Position numbers and translations under genes: made by a program. The notes beneath the pieces were generated by a model. The model ran no database searches. It was not told the DNA's origin and saw nothing but the letters and a program-made list of their open reading frames with translations. 6,322 nucleotides of DNA, taken from an uncultured Roseburia sp. Its GTDB lineage: Bacteria; Bacillota; Clostridia; Lachnospirales; Lachnospiraceae. Positions 1 to 6,048 of this stretch are shown here, piece by piece (positions within the stretch are counted from its first letter, which is position 1; every line of letters begins with the position of its first letter). The stretch spans positions 1 to 6,322 of the forward strand of contig CANODN010000128.1 in assembly GCA_947564765.1 (NCBI GenBank). The letters are read 5' to 3'.

Positions 1-510
1 ATTATGCCTATCATGACAAGGCGCAGAAAATCTCGGAAAGAGCATTTGCAGAATCTGATCGATCTTGCCTGGGGAATAAAAACGATTGGAGTAAAACATA
101 TGAGTTTTGAAGCATTTGATACAAGAAAAATGGATGAGTATGCAAGGCAGGCAAAAGCGTCCTGGGGAAAGACCGATGCGTATAAGGAATATGAGCAGAA
201 ATCTGCAGGGCGGAGTAAGGAAGAGCAGCAATCGATTCATATTAAGATGATGGAAATCTTTTCTGAGTTTGGCAGGATAAAAGACCAGAGTCCTGATTGT
301 GAAGCTGCTGTTGGTTTGGCAAAGAAATTACAGGAATTTATTACAGAGCATTTTTATACCTGTACGGACGAAATCCTGCTGGGCCTTGGAGAAATGTATG
401 CAGGAGGCGGTGATTTTACCGTAAATATTGATAAAGTGGGTGGAGAAGGAACCGCGGTATTTGCAAACAGGGCAATACAGGTTTGTTGCGGAAACAGGGG
501 TAAAAGCTGA
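1..510 (+). CDS. MerR-type regulator, TipAS effector-binding domain (5' partial)
   Basis: The frame is open to the left window edge, so the N-terminal helix-turn-helix, if present, lies outside. Numbering from the ATG at base 4, residues 11-33 look like the end of the dimerisation helix of a MerR-family protein (RKEHLQNLIDLAWGIK). Residues 44-160 match the TipAS domain: YARQAKASWGKTDAYKEYEQ, an EEQ...MEIFSEFG stretch, and the typical HFYTC...EILLGLGEMY followed by FTVNIDK. TipAS domains bind drug-like molecules, such as thiopeptides in TipA, and switch the attached DNA-binding domain; Cys120 sits in the FYxC segment conserved in the family. The usual role is multidrug-responsive transcription activation. 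The first ten residues (MPIMTRRRKS) do not resemble the family, and the +1 frame reads YHDKAQKISE, which looks more like the expected linker, so a small deletion or frameshift near base 30 is possible. The stop is TGA at 508-510. Confidence 0.82.
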   Translation: MMPIMTRRRKSRKEHLQNLIDLAWGIKTIGVKHMSFEAFDTRKMDEYARQAKASWGKTDAYKEYEQKSAGRSKEEQQSIHIKMMEIFSEFGRIKDQSPDCEAAVGLAKKLQEFITEHFYTCTDEILLGLGEMYAGGGDFTVNIDKVGGEGTAVFANRAIQVCCGNRGKS

Positions 511-531
511 CACCAGAGGTAAATATTTCTG

Positions 532-560
532 TTGAACATTTTGCAATATAGCTGTATTAT
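532..560 (+). promoter_or_regulatory. Predicted sigma-A promoter of the secreted-protein gene
   Basis: A -35 box TTGAAC (532-537) is followed by a 17-base spacer and a -10 box TATTAT (555-560), which is 5 of 6 against TATAAT. Transcription would start near base 567 and give a leader of about 120 bases before the ATG at 686. An imperfect palindrome, AATATAGCTGTATT (545-558, 12 of 14 symmetric), overlaps the -10 box and could be an operator; that role is inference. Confidence 0.55.
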
Positions 561-585
561 AGAAGAGAAGTTAACAAACATGAAT

Positions 586-612
586 ACTATAAGTCTTTTA
601 GGACTTTATAGT
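586..612 (+). promoter_or_regulatory. Leader hairpin upstream of the secreted-protein gene
   Basis: ACTATAAGTC (586-595) pairs with GACTTTATAGT (602-612), giving ten base pairs with one bulged T (607) and a six-base loop. It falls in the predicted 5' untranslated leader. No run of T follows (the next bases are GAATAATC), so it does not look like an intrinsic terminator. It may stabilise the mRNA or be an operator. Confidence 0.45.
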
Positions 613-643
613 GAATAATCTCTCGGAACATAGGAGTTGATCC

Positions 644-663
644 ATAAGTTTTCGAAAGATTAT
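644..663. promoter_or_regulatory. 20-base imperfect palindrome just upstream of the RBS
   Basis: ATAA (644-647) and TTAT (660-663) flank the perfect 8-base palindrome TTTCGAAA (650-657), with two unmatched bases on each side, so 16 of 20 positions are symmetric. It ends ten bases before the Shine-Dalgarno sequence. This is consistent with a repressor operator or a small RNA hairpin, but no family of binding protein can be assigned. Confidence 0.35.
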
Positions 664-673
664 GCGAAGCAAA

Positions 674-679
674 AGGAGG
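674..679 (+). promoter_or_regulatory. Ribosome binding site fixing the start at 686
   Basis: A perfect AGGAGG lies six bases before the ATG at 686. This decides against the longer in-frame start at 662, which would place the Shine-Dalgarno inside the gene and put a charged octapeptide (MRSKRRTC) ahead of the signal peptide. Confidence 0.85.
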
Positions 680-685
680 ACATGT

Positions 686-3600
686 ATGAAAGGAAAGAAA
701 TTTTTGACAAAGGTCCTTGCTGCAGCAGTTGCAGTGACGTCGATTTTGCCAGGAGGCCTGACAGTACAGGCAGCGCCGAAAGTTCAAACAGAAACGATTA
801 GTAAATGGATGTACACCAATGAAAACAAAAAATTCATGATGTCGGAAAATAACTGGCTGGATGCCGAAACAAATGAGGAGTTTTCAACCTTTGGAAAGAC
901 ACTTTATGTCGGAGAAGGTATACAGACATGGCGTCTGGAATCTTCAGAAACGGATGGCAATGTGAACAATGCTTCTTATGCAAATTCAGATGCGCCGGCA
1001 TGTGTTTATGCGAAGAAGGTGGACATTTCGTCTCAGCCGGGATCGCGCCGTGTGATGCGTTTTGTGCTCTATCCGCCGACCGGTTCTGTTCAGGACCAGG
1101 GAATTCGTTTGGGTATTATGCTCAAATATGTAGATGAAACGCACTGGGCATTTTTAGGTTTCAATGGCCACTGGTATATGCAGTGGATGAATGGATCGGA
1201 TAACAAGGGCTATGCAGAACATAATGGCCAAGGTAGTGAATATCAGGATACGGAAGGAACATCACATCGGGGCTGGACTCCGGCGTTTGATGATGTATTG
1301 CCGGAAGATGAAACATATCTTCGTATTACGGTTATTTATGAGGATAAAACACATATCAGAATCAGAGTAGCCCCGTGTGAAGGGACAGTTGATGGAGATG
1401 GAAATGATATTTTAACGGAAAAAGTTGATGAAAACGGAGAATCTCTGGCAAAAGAAGATACACTGGATTTTAGAGTGTTCGGTGATTTGAGAGATTATGC
1501 GGATGGGGAAGAGGGAGATGCTCCCAAACAAATCCATCTTGGGTTTGTAGCCGGCACAGACCGGAATCAGCTTCAGGATAACCGGGATAAAGCGCTTACA
1601 ACAATGGATATTGTCAATGTTATGAAAGGCGCGTTATATCCGAAAGATACGGAGGGAAAGACAGATGCAGACTATAAGGAAGCGCTGGAGCTGATTCCTT
1701 ATGGTGAATGCGGCTGGACATCTCCAAAGGGTACGATTCCGGAGAAGATTCTTGCGCCGAGTCAGACAGGAGATGGCGTTACTTATGCAAGTATTGGGAA
1801 AAAGGCATTAGAAGGTGAAAATAATAATAGCTTTCATGCTTCTATTTATAATAAAACAGTAATGGATTTTGAAGAGGGAACCGTTTCAGGTACACTGCGT
1901 CCGTATACCGTTGGCGATAATAAAGAATTTTCTATTGGGATTGTGACAAGTCAGTCTCCAGAGAGTCCGACGAATGGAAATGGCCATAGCAGTTTTAAAA
2001 TCGGTATCAAGAATGATAAGTGGGTTTATAGTTTGGATGGTAAGGAAACGGAGATCAATAAATCAGATCTTCCTGCAATAGCAAGCAAGACGGATTATGA
2101 CATTTCCATGACAATTGATGGAAATAGTAAACTGACTGCAGAAGTAAGCTATACAGAAAAAGGCGACGATGAAACAGAAGTGGTTAAAACAGCAACTCTG
2201 ATTGGAACGAATGAAGCAGTTGATGTAACAGGACTTTCTGGCGCCGTTACGCTCTCTACAAAGGGAGAGATTTTACGTGTAAAAGATATCGTCTGCAAGA
2301 AGGTAACTTCTGATACAACGCCTCTGGAAAAGAAATATGAGGAACTGAAAGATAAAAATGCAGATTATACTTACTATACAGATCTTTGGAATGCATTTAA
2401 GACGGAAAAATTAGATCCGGTACAAACGGCGCTGGATGCAACGGATGAAGTGCTGACGATTGATTCGGATAAGTATGCAGAATTTAATGGAACAAAAGCG
2501 CAGGAACTGCAGAATGCATTTGATGCATTTAATATTAATGCAAACAAAGTGGCAACAGGAAAAGATGATCTTCAGACAGTATACAACGCAATAAAAGATG
2601 ATGATTTAACTGCTGACGAATATACAAAATATTATACTGCAGACAGTATTCAAGCTTTTGGTGAAGCGAGAGAAGCGGTAAAGAATTTTCTTGCCAGTCT
2701 GGATGCAGAGAATTTTAAAGGTACTACCAAAACTGAAATGGATGCGAAGAAGGCCAGCATATCTGAGGAAGTATTAGTAACGAAACCATATGACAAAGAC
2801 GAGGCAGAAGCTGAAATAGATGCAGCAGTAAAAGAGGCACTGGAAAACGAAGATGGTTCAGCGAAATACGATGAAGAGAATGGAGACAAATACTATGATG
2901 GCTGGACGGAATTTGCAAATGCGCTTAAGGCATTGAATGATTTAAAAGAAGAAGACTCTGTTACGTTGAAACAGGTAGAAGATGCAATTATTGCTTTGAA
3001 TACTGCAGCTGCAAATGTAAGAGAGAAGAAAGCAACAGATAAAGAGAAAGAAGATCTTGTTTCTGCAATTTCGGGTATCGAATCTGCAGTAGCTGCAAAA
3101 AAATATATTCAGGATACAAAATGGAATACTTATACAACGGCATTACAGGCCGCAAAAGATGCAGCGCAAAAGTCAGATCTTACAGTGAAAGCATTGGATG
3201 AGGCATTGGCTGGTTTGACAGCGGCACAGGCTGAATTGAACGAAGAAAAAGCAAACCCTACGCCTATAATAGATAATAAACCGAAAAAGGGCGATGTTAA
3301 GACAGTAGGTAATGCATCTTATACGATTGTAGATCCGGCAGCAGCAACGGTAACTTTGAAAACAGGAGATAAGAAAGCCAAGAAAGTGACTGTTGACAAA
3401 GTCGATATTGATGGAAAATCCTATACGGTTATAGGAATTGAGAAGAATGCATTTGCAAAAAGCAAGAGCCTAAAGAGTGTTACTATTGGAAAGAATGTAA
3501 CGGCAATTCAGGCAAGTGCATTTAAGAAATGTACTAAGCTGACAAAAGTTATATTTAAAGGAACAGCTGTTAAGACAATTGCTAAAAATTCTTTCAAAGG

Positions 3601-3703
3601 CTCTAAAGTTAAGACCGTTAAGGTGCCGAAGAAACTCAAAAAGGATAAGAAGTTCTTACAGAAAGTGAAAAAAGCAGGCATGAAAGTAAGTAAGCTGAGC
3701 TAA
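686..3703 (+). CDS. Large secreted multidomain protein with FIVAR-like repeats and LRR_5 C-terminus
   Basis: The protein has 1005 residues. A signal peptide spans residues 1-29: basic MKGKKFLTK, a hydrophobic LAAAVAVTSI core, then likely cleavage at VQA|AP. Residues about 50-320 are rich in aromatics and beta-strand pattern (VMRFVLYP, RLGIMLKYVD, HWAFLGFNGHWY) and resemble lectin-like beta-sandwich modules of Firmicutes surface proteins; residues about 365-540 look like a second such domain. Residues 545-855 are helical and acidic, with FIVAR-like repeats best seen around Trp740 and Trp813 and possibly around Trp568. Residues 865-1005 form a BspA-like LRR_5 tail with units starting at Ile918, Ile941 and Ile965 (period 23-24). 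No glycosidase, protease or other catalytic motif is apparent, and there is no LPXTG motif or C-terminal membrane helix. The tail is very lysine-rich (38 of the last 145 residues), which could hold the protein to anionic wall polymers. A role in carbohydrate or surface binding is inference; secretion is well supported. Confidence 0.87.
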   Translation: MKGKKFLTKVLAAAVAVTSILPGGLTVQAAPKVQTETISKWMYTNENKKFMMSENNWLDAETNEEFSTFGKTLYVGEGIQTWRLESSETDGNVNNASYANSDAPACVYAKKVDISSQPGSRRVMRFVLYPPTGSVQDQGIRLGIMLKYVDETHWAFLGFNGHWYMQWMNGSDNKGYAEHNGQGSEYQDTEGTSHRGWTPAFDDVLPEDETYLRITVIYEDKTHIRIRVAPCEGTVDGDGNDILTEKVDENGESLAKEDTLDFRVFGDLRDYADGEEGDAPKQIHLGFVAGTDRNQLQDNRDKALTTMDIVNVMKGALYPKDTEGKTDADYKEALELIPYGECGWTSPKGTIPEKILAPSQTGDGVTYASIGKKALEGENNNSFHASIYNKTVMDFEEGTVSGTLRPYTVGDNKEFSIGIVTSQSPESPTNGNGHSSFKIGIKNDKWVYSLDGKETEINKSDLPAIASKTDYDISMTIDGNSKLTAEVSYTEKGDDETEVVKTATLIGTNEAVDVTGLSGAVTLSTKGEILRVKDIVCKKVTSDTTPLEKKYEELKDKNADYTYYTDLWNAFKTEKLDPVQTALDATDEVLTIDSDKYAEFNGTKAQELQNAFDAFNINANKVATGKDDLQTVYNAIKDDDLTADEYTKYYTADSIQAFGEAREAVKNFLASLDAENFKGTTKTEMDAKKASISEEVLVTKPYDKDEAEAEIDAAVKEALENEDGSAKYDEENGDKYYDGWTEFANALKALNDLKEEDSVTLKQVEDAIIALNTAAANVREKKATDKEKEDLVSAISGIESAVAAKKYIQDTKWNTYTTALQAAKDAAQKSDLTVKALDEALAGLTAAQAELNEEKANPTPIIDNKPKKGDVKTVGNASYTIVDPAAATVTLKTGDKKAKKVTVDKVDIDGKSYTVIGIEKNAFAKSKSLKSVTIGKNVTAIQASAFKKCTKLTKVIFKGTAVKTIAKNSFKGSKVKTVKVPKKLKKDKKFLQKVKKAGMKVSKLS

Positions 3704-3721
3704 GGTAAAAGATTTGTAAGA

Positions 3722-3791
3722 ATCAAAGAAAAAGTGACTGAAGACCGCCATGTTTGCAAACAGGGTAATACAGGCCTGGTCTGTTGCATGA
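3722..3791 (+). pseudogene. Decayed remnant of a TipAS gene 3' end
   Basis: Bases 3744-3774 match bases 451-481 of the upstream TipAS gene at 27 of 31 positions, including tttgcaaacaggg, then one substitution, then aatacagg. Read in the homologous frame, the fragment gives TAMFANRVIQAWSVA and then TGA at 3789-3791, against TAVFANRAIQ in the intact copy. Weaker similarity continues upstream through AAAGTG (3731-3736, matching 433-438) after a five-base deletion, and a five-base insertion precedes CTGTTGC downstream. The fragment has no start and is out of frame internally. It is best read as the tail of a second, otherwise lost, TipAS copy. Confidence 0.6.
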
Positions 3792-3802
3792 AGCAAAATC
3801 GG

Positions 3803-3831
3803 TTGTAATTTCACAGCAAAATCGCTATACT
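3803..3831 (+). promoter_or_regulatory. Possible promoter overlapping the terminator, for the AAA-like gene
   Basis: TTGTAA (3803-3808), a 17-base spacer and TATACT (3826-3831, 5 of 6 against TATAAT) form a plausible sigma-A promoter. Its -10 box lies within the 5' arm of the terminator hairpin and its start point would fall near base 3838 in the hairpin loop, so the new transcript would lack the 5' arm and could not fold into that terminator. Confidence 0.4.
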
Positions 3832-3860
3832 AAAAGCAATGGTATAGCGATTTTTGTTTT
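3818..3860 (+). terminator. Intrinsic terminator after the secreted-protein gene
   Basis: AAAATCGCTATAC (3818-3830) pairs perfectly with GTATAGCGATTTT (3842-3854) over 13 base pairs around an 11-base loop, followed by the T-rich run TTTTTGTTTTT. It is the only strong hairpin-plus-T-run in the window and would end transcripts from the 686-3703 gene. The opposite strand has only a short T run after the hairpin, so termination from that side would be weaker. Confidence 0.8.
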
Positions 3861-3869
3861 TATGGAGGA

Positions 3870-3875
3870 AGGAGG
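3870..3875 (+). promoter_or_regulatory. Ribosome binding site of the original start at 3881
   Basis: AGGAGG lies five bases before ATG 3881, marking this as the ancestral start of the AAA-like gene. The TTG at 3900, which opens the long downstream frame, has no such site. Confidence 0.75.
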
Positions 3876-3880
3876 CTGCC

Positions 3881-5246
3881 ATGGCCAGAACGGTAGCGAT
3901 TGGTATTCAGGATTTTTTATTTTTTAAGGGACAGCGAAGTCTTAACGGACAGGGACAGGGAATTTTTTGACAGGGTATCGCTGGATATGAACGAAAGTGT
4001 TGCCACTTCCGCCCTTTACCAGCTTTCGGATTACCTGTACCGTTATTACGGCAAAAAAGCGATTATCTTATTAGACGAGTACGACACGCCCATGCAGGAG
4101 GCGTATGTTGGAGGATATTGGGATGATATAGTGGCGTTTACCAGAAGTCTGTTTAATTCCACCTTCAAGACGAATCCCTATCTGGAGCAGTCGGTTATGA
4201 TGGGAATCACACAGGTGGGTAAGGAGTTGATCTTTTCGGATCTTAATAATCTTGAGGTCGTAACTACGACTTCCGGCAAATATGCCATGTCCTTCGGTTT
4301 TACGGAGCAGGAGGTATTTGATGCGTTGGATGAATGTGGGATGGGCGGAGAGAAGGAAAAGGTAAAAAAATGGTATGACGGTTTTATTTTTGGTCATTAT
4401 GCAGATATCTACAATCCATGGTCGATTTTGAATTTTTTGGACACAGGAAAATACAGGACTTATTGGGTGAACACCAGCTCAAACGGACTGGTCGGAAAAC
4501 TGATCCGGGAAGGAAATGTCCGGGTGAAAAAGCAGTTTGAGGATTTGCTGCGGGGAGAAACGATTTTGTCGCAGATTGACGAGCAGATTGTCTACAATCG
4601 TCTGGATGGAAATGAGCGTGCTATCTGGAGTCTTCTTCTGGCAAGCGGGTATTTAAAGGCGCTTTCCTATGAACGCTGCGAGGATCTTCCGGAAGGGACT
4701 CTGCCCAATTACGAGCTTTGCTTTACCAATCTGGAAGTGCAGCTGATGTTTCAGAGCATGGTGAGGGATTGGTTTGACACGGAAGACGGCAGTTATAACG
4801 ATTTTGTGGAGGCGCTGCTGCAGAACGACATAGAAGCCATGAATGCTTATATGAACCGCGTCACGGTTTCGGTTTTCAGCAGTTTTGACACTGGAAAACA
4901 GCCGTCAAAAGCGGAGCCGGAACGTTTTTACCACGGCTTTGCCTTAGGGCTTCTGGTGGACTTGCAGGGAAAATACATCATAACATCCAACAGGGAGAGC
5001 GGGTTTGGCAGATATGATTTGATGCTGGAGCCGAAGAATCCGAAAGAAGACGACGGCATTATTTTGGAATTTAAGGTGTACAACCCGAGGCGGGAGAACA
5101 ATCTGGAAGACACCGTGCAGGCGGCGCTTCTTCAGATTGAAGAAAAACAGTACGAAGCGGCGCTTATTGCAAGAGGCGTTCCAAAAGAGAAAATACGCAA
5201 GTATGGATTTGCTTTTGAAGGGAAAAATGTGCTGATTGGGGAATGA
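3881..5246 (+). pseudogene. AAA-like ATPase / PDDEXK_9 nuclease-family protein, internally deleted and frameshifted
   Basis: The original start reads MARTVAIGIQDF, the usual N-terminus of AAA-ATPase_like (PF09820) proteins with a C-terminal PDDEXK_9 domain (PF08011). Translation from it stops at TGA 3968-3970 after 29 codons. The rest of the gene is an unbroken 448-residue frame (3900-5246, first codon TTG) that joins the family at FLRDSEVLTDRDREFFDRVS. About 110 residues are missing at the join, including the Walker A loop; no GxxxxGK[S/T] is present. Retained parts, numbered in the 448-residue frame, are Walker B AIILLDEYDTP (54-63), GITQVGKELIFSDLNN (102-117, where the family usually has R in place of Q), KKWYDGFIFG, IYNPWSI, and the nuclease-fold motif with Asp373 (GRYDLML) and Glu390-x-Lys392 (ILEFKV). 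Loss of ATP binding and of the reading frame makes a pseudogene most likely; expression of a Walker A-less fragment from an internal start cannot be excluded. Confidence 0.83.
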
Positions 5247-5265
5247 AAGACGGAAAGAAAAACAT

Positions 5266-5835
5266 ATGATGGAAAATACAATGGATAAATTTGCAGTCAT
5301 TGATACAGAAACAAATTGGAATGATAAAGTAATGTCAATCGGTATCGTCATTGCCGATTCTAAGACAAAGAAAAAAATTGATTCGGTATATTATATCATC
5401 GATCCGGAATACAAAGCAGGCGGAATGTATGCAGGCGAGCTTTGGGAGGGTGAAGATGCGGCTCATGTCACCACAAGAAAGCAGGCGTTAAAAGAGATTC
5501 AGGAATGGTTAAATTCGTATCAGGTGCAGAAGCTTTTTGCATACAATGCGTCTTTTGATAAAAAGCATTTGCCGGAATATTCTAAGTATCAGTGGTATGA
5601 TATTATGCGTCTGGCGGCATATCGTCAATATAATTGGGGGATACCAGATTGTGCAGATTGTTATAGAACAGGCAGATTAAAGCGGGGATATGGGGTTGAG
5701 GATGTATTGAAAATGCTCAGCAAAAACAAACAGTACAGAGAAACGCACAATGCTGTTTTGGATGCGCAGGATGAGCTTGAAATCATACGATTACTGGGAC
5801 ATGAGATAGAGGAATACGAGATTGCGCTTATTTAA
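5266..5835 (+). CDS. DnaQ-like 3'-5' exonuclease (DEDDh family)
   Basis: The protein has 189 residues and appears complete. All three exonuclease motifs are visible: Exo I FAVIDTETN with Asp13 and Glu15, Exo II FAYNASFDKKHL with Asp98, and Exo III HNAVLDAQDE with His161 and Asp166 (H-x4-D), which places it in the DEDDh group. Such proteins remove nucleotides from 3' ends using two divalent metals. This is a stand-alone domain, not a polymerase III epsilon chain or a polymerase fusion, so its substrate is unknown; RNA or DNA are both possible. The start at 5266 is chosen because GGAAAG (5252-5257) precedes it and the DnaQ fold begins directly after; ATG 5269 and ATG 5281 are alternatives. An upstream in-frame TTG at 5236 would overlap the previous gene and has no ribosome binding site. 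It begins 19 bases after the AAA-like remnant, with no separate promoter evident, so it may be cotranscribed with it. Confidence 0.9.
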   Translation: MMENTMDKFAVIDTETNWNDKVMSIGIVIADSKTKKKIDSVYYIIDPEYKAGGMYAGELWEGEDAAHVTTRKQALKEIQEWLNSYQVQKLFAYNASFDKKHLPEYSKYQWYDIMRLAAYRQYNWGIPDCADCYRTGRLKRGYGVEDVLKMLSKNKQYRETHNAVLDAQDELEIIRLLGHEIEEYEIALI

Positions 5836-5967
5836 GATTGGGAGACAGGGATTGGAAGGAATAAACAGAATCATATGGCAGGAATCATTCAAAAGGGACG
5901 GCAATTAGAGTGAGAGTATGATGCGATATAGCAGATGTGAAAAAGCGGTAATGCTACTGAGTCACGC

Positions 5968-5999
5968 GCTTGAAAGAGGCCGGTTCTCAGCTTGAAAGA
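5968..5999 (+). repeat. Direct repeat GCTTGAAAGA, 22 bases apart
   Basis: GCTTGAAAGA occurs exactly at 5968-5977 and again at 5990-5999, 22 bases from start to start, about two helical turns. The second copy contains the predicted -35 box of the downstream nuclease gene. This spacing would suit a regulator binding one face of the DNA, but chance is not excluded. Confidence 0.5.
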
Positions 6000-6020
6000 T
6001 CAGGGGGTTTATGGTAATAT
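5992..6020 (+). promoter_or_regulatory. Predicted promoter of the Rpn-family gene
   Basis: A -35 box TTGAAA (5992-5997), a 17-base spacer and a -10 box TAATAT (6015-6020) preceded by an extended-10 TG (6012-6013) form a plausible sigma-A promoter. Transcription would begin near base 6027, leaving a short leader before GTG 6049. Apart from this promoter and the direct repeat, I see no gene, RNA or terminator in the 213 bases from 5836 to 6048. Confidence 0.5.
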
Positions 6021-6034
6021 TGAGATATGAAAAC

Positions 6035-6042
6035 GGAAGGGA
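6035..6042 (+). promoter_or_regulatory. Ribosome binding site supporting the GTG start at 6049
   Basis: GGAAGGGA lies six bases before GTG 6049. A second purine-rich stretch (6047-6053) precedes the in-frame TTG at 6058, so that start is possible but closer than optimal. Confidence 0.5.
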
Positions 6043-6048
6043 AAGCAG

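Noticed and set aside
662..685. Longer start for the secreted protein at ATG 662
   Set aside because: It has no ribosome binding site and adds MRSKRRTC before a normal signal peptide; AGGAGG at 674-679 is correctly spaced for ATG 686.
3900..3902. TTG 3900 as the true start of the AAA-like gene
   Set aside because: It lacks a Shine-Dalgarno sequence and the family N-terminus is encoded in another frame from ATG 3881, which does have one.
3913..3919. TTTTTTA as a programmed -1 frameshift heptamer joining the two frames
   Set aside because: From the start frame a -1 shift here runs into TAA at 3925-3927; the downstream gene lies in the +1 frame, so this type of shift cannot restore it.
4071..4397. 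Minus-strand open frame within the AAA-like gene
   Set aside because: It lies opposite well-conserved Walker B and YDGF-type coding sequence, and its product resembles no known family; it is a shadow of the + strand gene.
5919..5996. Small frame of about 25 codons upstream of the Rpn-family gene
   Set aside because: It has a weak ribosome binding site, resembles no family I recognise, and overlaps the predicted direct repeat and -35 box.
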